Below are positions 35,807 through 44,528 of a stretch of DNA of 64,000 nucleotides, in pieces. How positions within the stretch are numbered: the stretch's first letter is position 1; each line of letters starts with the position of its first letter. The notes below the pieces were generated by a model. It had not been told where the DNA came from. It made no database searches and saw only the letters and a list, made by a program, of their open reading frames with translations. Source of the DNA: an uncultured Clostridia bacterium (GTDB taxonomy: Bacteria; Bacillota; Clostridia; Christensenellales; UBA1242); NCBI GenBank assembly GCA_934757865.1, contig CAKVLS010000001.1:124001-188000 (forward strand). The letters run 5' to 3'. Made by a program: the position numbers and the translations under genes.

Positions 35807-36187
35807 ATGTGGTATATTTTGGTAGGGCTACTGTCTGGAGTACTAGGAGCGATGGGTATGGGTGGAGGTACAATTTTGATACCGATGCTTATAACTTTTT
35901 TTGCCGAAAAGCAAAAAGTAGCACAATTTATTAACTTAGTATCATTTGTATTCATGGCAATTTTTGCTGTAATTTTGCACAAGAAAAACGGGCTAATAGA
36001 TTTTTCTATTGGCACAATATTTGCAATTTTTGGGGGTATTTTTGCTCTTATTTTTTCTCTTGTGACTGTCAATATTAGGTCTTATGTTTTGGGCAAAATC
36101 TTTGGGGCTTTCCTTCTTGTAGTGGGTGTTTGTCAGTTAATAGGCGCTATCAAAAAATCAAAAGCACTAAAACAAAAAAAACACTAG
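35807..36187 (+). CDS. TauE/SafE family permease, second half
   Basis: 126 residues, four membrane helices, with the matching signature GLLSGVLGAMGMGGGTILIP near 8-27 and a Lys-rich cytoplasmic end. Ribosome-binding site AGGAGG, 8 bases after the stop of the first half. The two genes form an operon. Confidence 0.88.
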   Translation: MWYILVGLLSGVLGAMGMGGGTILIPMLITFFAEKQKVAQFINLVSFVFMAIFAVILHKKNGLIDFSIGTIFAIFGGIFALIFSLVTVNIRSYVLGKIFGAFLLVVGVCQLIGAIKKSKALKQKKH

Positions 36188-36198
36188 ACGAAAATACT

Positions 36199-36242
36199 TT
36201 GATGTGTTAAACTATTGCCGTAGTATTGGGAAATGCTATATA
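36199..36242 (+). promoter_or_regulatory. Possible overlapping promoters of the ferredoxin gene
   Basis: TTGATG, 16 bases, TAGTAT and, overlapping, TTGCCG, 16 bases, TATATA. Both lie upstream of the AGGAGAA ribosome-binding site. Confidence 0.45.
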
Positions 36243-36261
36243 TTTATTTAGGAGAATTATT

Positions 36262-36429
36262 ATGGTAGTAGATAAAGAAACTTGTATTGGCTGTGGCACT
36301 TGCAAATCAGTTTGCCCAGTAGAAGCTATCGATATGGTAGATGGCAAAGCAAAAATTAACAAAGAGATTTGTATTAGTTGTGGCGCTTGCAAGGCATCAT
36401 GCCCAGTAGAAGCAATTTCTGAAGACTAA
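36262..36429 (+). CDS. Ferredoxin, 2[4Fe-4S] type
   Basis: A 55-residue electron carrier of anaerobes with two cluster motifs, CIGCGTCKSVCP (9-20) and CISCGACKASCP (38-49). ATG 36262 follows AGGAGAATT and is chosen over an upstream frame extension. Length and spacing are those of clostridial ferredoxin. Confidence 0.95.
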   Translation: MVVDKETCIGCGTCKSVCPVEAIDMVDGKAKINKEICISCGACKASCPVEAISED

Positions 36430-36442
36430 CAAAAAATAGGGT

Positions 36443-36472
36443 ATATACAAAAGCATTTGTATATGCTATAAT
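36443..36472 (+). promoter_or_regulatory. Inverted repeat fused to the promoter of the Ppx/GppA-like gene
   Basis: Perfect ATATACAAA-agca-TTTGTATAT (36443-36464) ends 2 bases before TATAAT (36467-36472) and covers the -35 position (TATACA, 17-base spacer). This is the geometry of an operator for an unknown repressor. Confidence 0.6.
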
Positions 36473-36503
36473 CTAGGTAGAAAAATTTTAAGGAGACGGA
36501 CTT

Positions 36504-38018
36504 TTGGAGAAGGTTGCTGTTATTAATCTTGGGACAACAAAAATTGACCTTATCATGGCTAATGTTTTACCAGAGGGTAATTTTGTAGTATTTGACGAGA
36601 TGTCAGAGACTGTTAAGATTGTCGAAGATATGGAACAAGATGGTTTTATAAAATCAACTAGAATAGCTGAGGCCATCAGTGTACTAAAGATGTACAAAGT
36701 AATGTGCGATGTTAACAAAGTATCTAATGTTATCGCAGTCGCAGTACACAATATAAAAGAGATAAAGAATCAAAGAAGTTTCTTTGAGGAAATATACAAC
36801 ACATGCGGATTTAAGTTTAGAGTTTTGACAGAGGACGAGGAGCTTATGGCTCTATACACTGGAATTATCAACACTTTGGATATCCCAAAGGGCGTGATAA
36901 TCAATGTAAAAGGCAGCTGCACAAACCTTGTTCACTATAATAGAAGAAATATTCTAAACAAGATAACTATCCCTATGGGTTCATATACTTTGTCTCAACT
37001 TTTTGCTGGGTCAAATGAAGCTCCAGAAGCTATCTGCACAAGAATGGTAGAGCTATTTAGACAAGAGCTAAAAGGTCAATCATGGATCAAAGATATAGAC
37101 GAAGAGTTTACATTTATTGGTACGGGTTCAGCTTTTTGCAATGTAGGCAAACTAAGCCGTAAACTAAAGAAGTACCCAGTAGACCTTGCTCACAACTATC
37201 CTATGACAAAAGCAGATTTTGACGCTGTATATGATGTAATCAAAGTTTTGGACCTAGATAAGACCAAAAAGATTAAAGGTATCTCAAGCGACAGAGCAGA
37301 TATGCTAGCAAGTAGCATTTGCATTATCAAAGCATGCCTTGAAGCAATGAAAGTTGAGAACTTTGTTATCTCTGAGAAGAATATCAAAGAGGGCTTGATT
37401 CTTAACTATGCAGTACCTATCACTAGTGAGAAACCAATTTCTGACCTTCTTGGATATAGCCTAGAGACAATCAACGCCTTTTATGACAAACCAGAGAGCA
37501 ATGCTAAACAAGTAGGCGAACTAGCCTTAGTATTATTTAGACAACTAAAAGTATTACATAAACTTTCAAGAAGCTATTTGAAAGTGCTTAGAATAGCATC
37601 TATAATGTATAGTTCTGGCGAAAGAATTAAATTTTATAATCACGAGAAAAATAGTTTCCATATCATACTAAACTCAGAGATATTTGGCGCTAGCCAAAGA
37701 GAAATCGTGCTTGCAGCATTTGTTGCTTCATGCCAAGATTCTAACGACTTTAGTTTAGCAGAATGGATCAAATACAAAGATATGCTTCTAGAAGAGGATT
37801 TGGCAGCGGTCAAAAAACTAGCAATCATAGTAAAAATTGCCGAAGCTCTAGACAAGACTCATAGAAGTATCGTTCAAGATATCAGTTGTGATGTGCTTGG
37901 CGATTCTGTAATCATGAAAACAATAGTTACAGCAGACGCATCTATTGAGGTTAGAGAAGCTCAAAAAGCAGGTGCTGACTTCCGTAAAGCATATGGCAAG
38001 AGCCTAGAAGTTTTATAA
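36504..38018 (+). CDS. Ppx/GppA-like protein with HD domain, catalytic residues lost
   Basis: 504 residues with the layout of clostridial exopolyphosphatase/GppA: two ASKHA-fold halves (about 1-300) and a C-terminal HD-type helical domain (about 320-504). Key positions are changed. The first phosphate loop is VINLGTTKIDL instead of IDxGSNS. The Arg of the ATSAxRxAxN line is replaced by Lys (AVHNIKEIKN). DIGGGSTE has become NVKGSCTN, losing both acidic residues. Glu112 or 113 remains. It may be a pseudoenzyme that binds ppGpp, polyphosphate or nucleotide. The start is TTG with AAGGAG 8 bases upstream. Confidence 0.85.
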   Translation: MEKVAVINLGTTKIDLIMANVLPEGNFVVFDEMSETVKIVEDMEQDGFIKSTRIAEAISVLKMYKVMCDVNKVSNVIAVAVHNIKEIKNQRSFFEEIYNTCGFKFRVLTEDEELMALYTGIINTLDIPKGVIINVKGSCTNLVHYNRRNILNKITIPMGSYTLSQLFAGSNEAPEAICTRMVELFRQELKGQSWIKDIDEEFTFIGTGSAFCNVGKLSRKLKKYPVDLAHNYPMTKADFDAVYDVIKVLDLDKTKKIKGISSDRADMLASSICIIKACLEAMKVENFVISEKNIKEGLILNYAVPITSEKPISDLLGYSLETINAFYDKPESNAKQVGELALVLFRQLKVLHKLSRSYLKVLRIASIMYSSGERIKFYNHEKNSFHIILNSEIFGASQREIVLAAFVASCQDSNDFSLAEWIKYKDMLLEEDLAAVKKLAIIVKIAEALDKTHRSIVQDISCDVLGDSVIMKTIVTADASIEVREAQKAGADFRKAYGKSLEVL

Positions 38019-38023
38019 AAATA

Positions 38024-38056
38024 AAAAAGTCACCTAAATCTAGGTGATTTTTTGTT
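38024..38056 (+). terminator. Rho-independent terminator
   Basis: TCACCTA/TAGGTGA stem with a short AT loop and T-run. Confidence 0.88.
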
Positions 38057-38151
38057 GCAAAAAATTATATCAAAATATTGTAAAATGGCACAAAAATAGC
38101 TAAAAATTAGCCAAAAAGCCTATTTATTCTGCAAAAATATGCTCAAATTAT

Positions 38152-38179
38152 TTGCGAGCAAAAAGTTTTGTGATATACT
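38152..38179 (+). promoter_or_regulatory. Promoter of the mreB-min cluster
   Basis: TTGCGA, 16 bases, TATACT, upstream of AGGAGAAG. Confidence 0.65.
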
Positions 38180-38200
38180 AATTTTAGGAGAAGATGTTAA

Positions 38201-39211
38201 ATGTCAGTGTTGGATTTAGCTATTGATATGGGTAGCACATATACTACCATTTTCAAAAAAGGTAGCGGAATTGTTCTAAAAGAGCCAACAGTTTTGTGCC
38301 TAGAAAAGTCAGGTAAAACAACCAAAGTAAAAGAAATAGGCCTAAAAGCCAAAAAGATGCAAGGCAGGACTGGCACAGGCTCTGCTGTGGTATACCCAAT
38401 AGTTGAGGGCGTTATCAAAAATGTTGACTTATGCATAGAGATGCTTAAATACTTTTTGAACAAAGTTACGCCTTTTAGTGTTGTTAAACCAAAAATTAGA
38501 GCAGTAGTAACTATTCCTTGTGGACTTAGCGAGGACGAAGTAAACGACTACGAAAAAGTAATGTACGGTGCAGGTATTGGAAGAATCAATTTAGTACCAG
38601 GCATTTTAGCATCAGCGATAGGCGATGATGTCAAAGTATCTCAACCTAGAGGTAGCTTGATTGTCAATATCGGTGGCGGCAAAACAGAGATAGCTGTTAT
38701 CAGTCTTAATAGTATATTGAATGGCTGCTCTCTATCAATAGGTGGCAAGCTTATGGATACAGCCATTGTAGAATATGTCAAAGACCTACTTAATGTAAGT
38801 ATCAGCGACACAACAGCTGAGCGTATCAAGCAAGAAGTAGCTAGTCTATACGATTCAGACCGTAGCAGTACTCAGTTTAGCGGAGCAGATATCAGTAGCA
38901 ATAGACCAGTTACTGAGGTCGTAAATGCAAAACAAATCAGTGTTGCAGTATCAACATTTTATGATGATATCATAAGAACAATAGAAGGCGTTATCAACAG
39001 CTGCAAACCAGATATAGTAGCAGATATCACAGAGACAGGTGTTGTCCTATCTGGTGGTGGCAGTGCGATAACTGGGCTAGAAAGTTACTTCCGTAAAAAA
39101 TTAGACTTACCAATAACCGTTTCCGAAAATCCTAGCGACAGCGTAATTATTGGTGCTGGCAAACTTGTATCTGACGAGTTTTTGCTAGAAAATATTTTGA
39201 GAGAAAACTAA
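38201..39211 (+). CDS. mreB: MreB/Mbl family rod-shape actin
   Basis: 336 residues with the MreB actin fold: phosphate-1 IDMGSTYTTIFKKGSGIVLKEPTV (8-31), VVTIPCGLSEDE near 106, phosphate-2 NIGGGKTEIAVISL near 153 and the adenosine motif GVVLSGGGSAITGLE near 286. It polymerises under the membrane and steers side-wall synthesis. mreC and mreD, which usually follow, are absent; minD comes next after a 93-base gap. Slightly divergent from Bacillus MreB, so Mbl is equally possible. Confidence 0.9.
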   Translation: MSVLDLAIDMGSTYTTIFKKGSGIVLKEPTVLCLEKSGKTTKVKEIGLKAKKMQGRTGTGSAVVYPIVEGVIKNVDLCIEMLKYFLNKVTPFSVVKPKIRAVVTIPCGLSEDEVNDYEKVMYGAGIGRINLVPGILASAIGDDVKVSQPRGSLIVNIGGGKTEIAVISLNSILNGCSLSIGGKLMDTAIVEYVKDLLNVSISDTTAERIKQEVASLYDSDRSSTQFSGADISSNRPVTEVVNAKQISVAVSTFYDDIIRTIEGVINSCKPDIVADITETGVVLSGGGSAITGLESYFRKKLDLPITVSENPSDSVIIGAGKLVSDEFLLENILREN

Positions 39212-39304
39212 TATTGTAATATTTTGTCAAATATGTAAAGGGCATGTTATGTGTCCTTTACTTTTTTTATTTTTGCCACTAATATGTTTTTTGAGAGGTA
39301 AAAA

Positions 39305-40090
39305 ATGGCAAGAAGGATAGTAATAACTAGCGGGAAAGGCGGCGTTGGCAAGACTTCTATATGTGCGAATCTTGGCTATAAACTAGCCAAACTAAAAAAA
39401 CGGGTTTTGCTGATGGATTTGGATATAGGTCTTAACAATCTTGATGTTGTTATGGGGGTCGAGAACAAAGTCGTTTTTGACCTACTTGATGTCGCCCAAA
39501 ATAAATGCAGAATAAGGCAAGCTCTTATAAGGGACTTTGATAACGAAATGCTATATGTCTTACCGTCCGTTCACAGCATAAGAAGAGAAGAAATTGATAT
39601 GGATAATCTAAATAGCATACTTGAGAGCGTTGAGGACAACTTTGATTATATTTTGATAGATTGCCCGGCTGGACTTGATAAGCCTTTTGAGAGAGCTATA
39701 AGTATAGCAAGCGAGGCGATAGTTATTGCCACTCCTCATATATCTAGCTTAAGAGATGCCGACAAGACTTTGGCTATTCTTGATAGCAAAAATATTAAAG
39801 TTCTCGGCATAATAGTCAACAGAATTAGAGGTGATATGGTTCTTAATAAAGAAATGCTGGACCCAGTTGAGGTATCAAGAGTTATTAAACAAGACCTAAT
39901 AGGCGCCGTTCCAGAAGATGATATTCTGTCCATAAATGGACTCCTTGGCAATGTAGAGTGCCCAAGTTCAGTGTCACTTGATATGATAGCTAATAATATA
40001 GAAAATGGCTCAAATGTTATTTTTGATTACACAAAAAAATATAGAGGCTTCTTTGGCAAACTTCGCCAAAGCCTAAAAAGGAGAGCATAA
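39305..40090 (+). CDS. minD: Septum site-determining ATPase MinD
   Basis: 261 residues. Deviant Walker A SGKGGVGKTS (9-18), switch region MDLDIGLNNLDVVMG, Walker B-type ILIDCPAGLD and an amphipathic C-terminal membrane helix (RGFFGKLRQSLKRR). MinD places the division site with MinC and is driven by MinE. minE follows directly; minC is not in the window, although it precedes minD in Bacillus. Confidence 0.96.
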   Translation: MARRIVITSGKGGVGKTSICANLGYKLAKLKKRVLLMDLDIGLNNLDVVMGVENKVVFDLLDVAQNKCRIRQALIRDFDNEMLYVLPSVHSIRREEIDMDNLNSILESVEDNFDYILIDCPAGLDKPFERAISIASEAIVIATPHISSLRDADKTLAILDSKNIKVLGIIVNRIRGDMVLNKEMLDPVEVSRVIKQDLIGAVPEDDILSINGLLGNVECPSSVSLDMIANNIENGSNVIFDYTKKYRGFFGKLRQSLKRRA

Positions 40091-40330
40091 ATGAATGAAA
40101 ATAACCAAATAAATAGGCTAAAAAAAGTCTTGATATATGATAAAGAGTTGCCATCTGAAGCAATACAAAACATAATAAAAAGTGACATTATAAATGTGCT
40201 AAAAAGTTATACAAGCCTTGATGAAGACAGCGTTTTTGTTAATTTTAATCTAGAAAAAACTGGCGGATACAATTTCACCATGAGCGGTAAAGTAAGTAAT
40301 ATTAAGAACATTGGGTTGCATATAAATTAA
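40091..40330 (+). CDS. minE: Divergent MinE
   Basis: 79 residues starting right after the minD stop. The middle fits the MinE topological-specificity domain (RLKKVLIYDKELPSEAIQNIIKSDIINVLKSYTSLDEDSVFVNFN), while the N-terminal anti-MinCD segment is short. Placement after minD supports the call. MinE makes MinD oscillate, so this organism probably uses a dynamic Min system. Confidence 0.85.
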   Translation: MNENNQINRLKKVLIYDKELPSEAIQNIIKSDIINVLKSYTSLDEDSVFVNFNLEKTGGYNFTMSGKVSNIKNIGLHIN

Positions 40331-40348
40331 AAAAAGGAGCATCTCAAA

Positions 40349-41161
40349 GTGCCAAGAGTAAAAATAAACATAAGCCTATCATTTTTTGTGTACCTTGTGT
40401 TTATTTTTTTTATTGGTAGAGGCGTTACATTTTTTACATATTTAATAGTCCTATTTATTCACGAGTACTCGCACGCAATAGTAGCTCACAGACTAGGCTA
40501 TACTCTAACTAATATCAAACTCGCACCATTTGGTATCTGTCTCAATATCAATAATAGGTTAGAAAAGCAAGATAGCATAAAAATTGCTATCGCAGGCCCT
40601 CTTGTTAACTTCATTATGGCTTTTATCTGTCTTGCACTTTGGTGGATTTTTCCAGAAATGTACTTTTATAGCTATGGCATATTCGAGGCAAGTTTAATTA
40701 CTGCTATTTTTAATCTTTTGCCTTGCTATCCGCTAGACGGCTCTCGAATATTAGGTGCATTACTTGGTAAAAAAGTTAAAGTAAAAACTCTATTTATAAT
40801 TACTAACATAGTGTTTTCTGTTATGTTTGTATATTTATTTGTTTTGACCAAAAACTTTTCGATTTTGCTTATAGCTATATTTTTACTTTTGTCACTTGTT
40901 AGTATTGATAAGTCCCCTAGCTACGATTATTTACTTTGCACAAATAAAAACTTTGATACACCTCAATCAGTTAAAACTTATGCAATCAGTGACGAGACTC
41001 TACTTTTTAAGCTTTACCCACTAATAACTAGCGGCGTGTATACGACATTTGTTATTTTGAGGGAGGGCAAAGTCATAAGCAAGATGAGTGAGTCACAAGT
41101 AGTGACTTTTTCGCAGTTTTTTGTTCCCACAACAAAAATAAAAGACATATTAAAAAATTAA
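40349..41161 (+). CDS. spoIVFB: SpoIVFB-like site-2 protease
   Basis: 270 residues, six membrane helices, family M50B. Zinc site HEYSH (38-42) and the second motif NLLPCYPLDGSRI (121-133, Asp129). In spore formers SpoIVFB cleaves pro-sigma-K in the mother cell. Its place after minD and ahead of rplU is that of Bacillus spoIVFB. The residues after about 205 are a degenerate CBS-like tail. spoIVFA is not present. The start is GTG with AAAGGAG upstream. Confidence 0.87.
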   Translation: MPRVKINISLSFFVYLVFIFFIGRGVTFFTYLIVLFIHEYSHAIVAHRLGYTLTNIKLAPFGICLNINNRLEKQDSIKIAIAGPLVNFIMAFICLALWWIFPEMYFYSYGIFEASLITAIFNLLPCYPLDGSRILGALLGKKVKVKTLFIITNIVFSVMFVYLFVLTKNFSILLIAIFLLLSLVSIDKSPSYDYLLCTNKNFDTPQSVKTYAISDETLLFKLYPLITSGVYTTFVILREGKVISKMSESQVVTFSQFFVPTTKIKDILKN

Positions 41162-41181
41162 TAGTTGTCAAAACTTATACT

Positions 41182-41700
41182 ATGAAACAATTACTAAAAT
41201 ACATTTTGTCCCAAATGCTTGAACACCAAAAACAAGCAGAAACAAAACATAGTATAGGTATAGCGTTAATTAGTGCAGTGGCGGTTGTTCTTATTAACTT
41301 TGCTAGTAGTACGATTTCGTATCTAAAAGTTATTTCACTTTTGGCGCTTTCATTTTGTTTTGTGGCACTTGCTTTTAGTTTTCTTGCGGTTAGTGCAAGG
41401 GTAGTTCGAGTAAAAAAGTACAAAGAACCAAAACAAGAAATTAACTACATGTACTACAAAGATATTCATAACATAGTCCCAGGTCAGTACATTTTGAGTT
41501 TGGCTAAGGCATATAATTTTCCAGACAACTTTTTGCCTGATAACTTTGAGCTAGACCTTGCAAAAACAATAATTGGCACCGCGCAAAGAGCATATTCAAA
41601 AAACAAACTTTTTAATCTTAGTTTGTTATTTTTGTTTATAAGTTTACTACTTATGTTTTTTAGTGGACTTTTGGGAGGGCTCAATGGAATACTATTTTAG
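41182..41700 (+). CDS. PycTM/DUF5706-like membrane protein
   Basis: 172 residues. Two close membrane helices (about 24-43 and 47-69) follow a helical start with AETKHSIGIALISAV, where the family usually has ADTKAGILLALNGAL. Next comes a soluble linker with INYMYYKDIHNI and later DLAKTIIGTAQRAYSKNKL, and a last hydrophobic helix (about 145-166). This order and size match DUF5706, known as the PycTM effector of Pycsar anti-phage systems. The match is by eye and remote. No Shine-Dalgarno sequence precedes the ATG. The next gene overlaps by 17 bases. Confidence 0.65.
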   Translation: MKQLLKYILSQMLEHQKQAETKHSIGIALISAVAVVLINFASSTISYLKVISLLALSFCFVALAFSFLAVSARVVRVKKYKEPKQEINYMYYKDIHNIVPGQYILSLAKAYNFPDNFLPDNFELDLAKTIIGTAQRAYSKNKLFNLSLLFLFISLLLMFFSGLLGGLNGILF

Positions 41701-42079
41701 CGAGTGGTTACTTGGGCTAATAGAAGATGACCCTATCCCTTATGAGATTAAATATTTGACTTTTATTATAACGGAGTTTGATGATAGATATGAACTATCA
41801 CTTACTGGTAGCGAACATAAGCCTCTTGTCTGCGAGCCGGACTTTTATTATCCGCTTGAGTGTCAATGCTTTTATAATACATCTTACTTCAATCTTAGAC
41901 CACTCGGTCGGCAAAAAGTTTTAGAAATTACAAAAAAGCTTATTGTCAATACTTTCAAAAAAATAAATGAGCAAGGAATAGTATTACAAAATCGTACGAA
42001 CGGTCAGTCGGGGCTACTCAATAAGACAATAAGTGTGGGTTTTAGGGGTAAAAAGGCAACTTTTTTGGTCAAAAGCTAA
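41684..42079 (+). CDS. Orphan soluble protein, 131 residues
   Basis: The ATG at 41684 has GGGAGGG 4 bases upstream, which decides the start; the gene overlaps the PycTM-like gene by 17 bases and must be co-expressed. The protein is mixed alpha/beta with an acidic first third (SEWLLGLIEDDPIPYE) and a CEPDFYYPLECQCFYN line containing three Cys. No signal, membrane helix or known family was found. Confidence 0.75.
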   Translation: MEYYFSEWLLGLIEDDPIPYEIKYLTFIITEFDDRYELSLTGSEHKPLVCEPDFYYPLECQCFYNTSYFNLRPLGRQKVLEITKKLIVNTFKKINEQGIVLQNRTNGQSGLLNKTISVGFRGKKATFLVKS

Positions 42080-42140
42080 AAAAGTATTTGTCTTTTTTTT
42101 TACTAAATGTTATTATTTTAACGAGAAGGAAAATATACAA

Positions 42141-44510
42141 ATGATTATATTAAAGAGTATTGATGATCTAAAAAATTATGTAGAAAAGACATTTGAGAGT
42201 GCTATCGGCGAGCCTAAAGCCAACGAGGTTGCAACATATATTGTGACTGGACTTGGAGACAAGGGAGAGATATTTGGTTACGCAAGAGATAGCAAAAGTG
42301 TAGTATATAACACAGAAGCTTTTGGCGAAGTTTGCCAAGCGATTTTTCAATTAGACGACTACAAAATGGTGCTAAAAAATTACATTGAGTTTTTGCTTGC
42401 GGCAGAGCAATTTGAGAGCGTATGCAATTTTCTTAACAAACTTTTTGTTACCAATGTTGGAAGTTTCAAATATAGAAGCGTGCAAAAGCAATATAGCCTA
42501 AGCGAGAGATATTTTGATAGATTTGTTGAGCTAGAAAAGTATTGCGATTTGCCAGACGAACTTGTTATGCCATTTTTTGTTTCTATTATTAAGGCTGATG
42601 CTAGATCTTTGTGCTACGCATTTAAGGAGCCTTTGAAAGAGTATTTGAAACTTTATATGCAGACTGCTCATGAGAAATTCTTTGACTATGTTGTGAAAAA
42701 TAAAGTTTACGATTGCATTGAGTATTTGCTAGAAGCTGATACCAATAAGACTTTGAGACACCTAATTGAGAGTTATATTGACGGCAGCCTAGATAGTAGT
42801 GTCAATATCAAAAATTACCTAACGAAGTACAAGCAAGAGGCGTTTAATCTACTAGAGCCTTACGCAAAAAGCTCTGACGAAGAGGTAGCATACAAGGCTA
42901 TTAGCCTTCTTATGATGTTCAAAGGCGAGTGGGGTATTGATAGTTTTCTTGATGGAATATATGAGAGCACTGAGTCTAACAAGATTCAAAGATTAATTTC
43001 TAGAGAACTTGAAATAGATAAGTTTGAGAGATTTGAGAATTTAGACGAGTACAGAGCAAAAGTTGACGAATCAGTTGAATGTGGTCAAGAGCGCCTATAT
43101 GGCTTGAGATTAAAAAAATACTATGAAGATTATAACTTGCTAGATAGTTATGAGCAAAAGTCAGCTACTTTTATGATGGAAACTTTTAAGGTTTTATCTA
43201 ACGAAATGTTACTAAAGTATATGAAAGATTATTTTGAGTTCGCGGATGCTAGTACAAAAGTAGCTATCTCTAATATTGTCTTTGATATGGCAAGCAAGAG
43301 AGAAAAACTTAACGGTAGCAAATGGGCTTTAAGACTTATAGCTGCGTTTGGTGATGCTGAGCTACTAGAAAAGATGTACGCAACACTAGTTAACTGGCTA
43401 AAGACTCTAAAGACAAGCGATGCTGAATATTATCTAAAATGTATGGCTATATACGGCAGAGATGAATTTATACCTACTATCAAGAGATTAAGACTAGACA
43501 AAGACATTGATGCTAAAAAAATGCGTAAGATAGAAAAGTTGCTAAAGGTATATAGTGATTGCCAAGCTATTCCTTATAGCAATGTTGAACTTATGATGGT
43601 TGAGGACTTTGGGCTAGATGCAGAAGGCACAAGAGTATTTGACTTGGGTAGAAGAAAGTTAAAAGTTACTTTGACAAGTGACCTTACTGTAGAACTTAGC
43701 AATGCAGAAACTAACAAAGTAGGCAGACTATCTGATAAAGTAGAGTATCAAGGTATCAATCTAAAGGAATATGTAAAAGCTATCGAAAAGCAAGTAAGTA
43801 TTCAGTCTAAGAGATTGTATACTATGTTCCTAAATCATACATATATGAGTTTAGATGACTTCAATGTTCTAATACTTGGTAATAACCTAACTCGTATCGT
43901 TGCTGGCAATGTACTATGGGCAAAATACAAAAATGACAGGGTATATGAGACGTTTAGAATTAGAAATGGCGAGATAAGGCACCTAAGCGGTAGTTATGTA
44001 ACAGATGAGGATTATATGATAGCTGTATGTCACCCACTAGATGTACAAGATAACCTAGAACAAATAAGCAATCTATGTGGAAAACTACTATTTGACCAAC
44101 TATCTTTCCCATATTTTGAAAAGGCGTCATTTGGTACTAATGCTATAGCTATAGACAAGTTCAATGGTATGTTTGTTAATGCTAACCTATTTATAACTAG
44201 ACTAGAAAAGCTAACATATCGTATTAACTTCTTAGGAAAAGACCTATACTATAACACTCTAGCAAAAGCTAACGAAGAGCTTGATATGCTAACAGTTGTT
44301 GAGTTTGATAGAGTAAAATTAAATGATGAAGCTAATTATACTACTACCATATCTACAATTAGATTCTATAAACTAAGTAGTATGCCAAGAGATGGTAAGA
44401 ATTATCTATTATCAAAAGGCGAACCAATGCCTTTAATAGCTATAGATGATAGAGTATTATCTAATGAGATAGCATTGATTTTTAGGGCGGCGGAAAATAA
44501 AAACAGATAA
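42141..44510 (+). CDS. DUF4132 domain protein with helical-repeat N-terminus
   Basis: 789 residues. The first 480 are all-helical, with HEAT-like character. From about 485 the DUF4132 domain is recognisable: FDLGRRKLKVTLTSDL, a helix with QSKRLYTMFLNHTYMSLDDFNVLILGNNL, ILGNNLTRIVAGNVLWAKY, CHPLDV and LLFDQLSFPYF. DUF4132 occurs in E. coli YehI and in variable loci of many bacteria; its function is unknown. The ATG at 42141 has AAGGA 9 bases upstream and is preferred over the longer frame. Confidence 0.82.
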   Translation: MIILKSIDDLKNYVEKTFESAIGEPKANEVATYIVTGLGDKGEIFGYARDSKSVVYNTEAFGEVCQAIFQLDDYKMVLKNYIEFLLAAEQFESVCNFLNKLFVTNVGSFKYRSVQKQYSLSERYFDRFVELEKYCDLPDELVMPFFVSIIKADARSLCYAFKEPLKEYLKLYMQTAHEKFFDYVVKNKVYDCIEYLLEADTNKTLRHLIESYIDGSLDSSVNIKNYLTKYKQEAFNLLEPYAKSSDEEVAYKAISLLMMFKGEWGIDSFLDGIYESTESNKIQRLISRELEIDKFERFENLDEYRAKVDESVECGQERLYGLRLKKYYEDYNLLDSYEQKSATFMMETFKVLSNEMLLKYMKDYFEFADASTKVAISNIVFDMASKREKLNGSKWALRLIAAFGDAELLEKMYATLVNWLKTLKTSDAEYYLKCMAIYGRDEFIPTIKRLRLDKDIDAKKMRKIEKLLKVYSDCQAIPYSNVELMMVEDFGLDAEGTRVFDLGRRKLKVTLTSDLTVELSNAETNKVGRLSDKVEYQGINLKEYVKAIEKQVSIQSKRLYTMFLNHTYMSLDDFNVLILGNNLTRIVAGNVLWAKYKNDRVYETFRIRNGEIRHLSGSYVTDEDYMIAVCHPLDVQDNLEQISNLCGKLLFDQLSFPYFEKASFGTNAIAIDKFNGMFVNANLFITRLEKLTYRINFLGKDLYYNTLAKANEELDMLTVVEFDRVKLNDEANYTTTISTIRFYKLSSMPRDGKNYLLSKGEPMPLIAIDDRVLSNEIALIFRAAENKNR

Positions 44511-44528
44511 TAAAAGCAATATATAAAA

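Noticed and set aside
42033..42140. N-terminal extension of the DUF4132 protein
   Set aside because: It overlaps the end of the previous gene in another frame, is Phe/Lys rich and has no ribosome-binding site; the ATG at 42141 has one.
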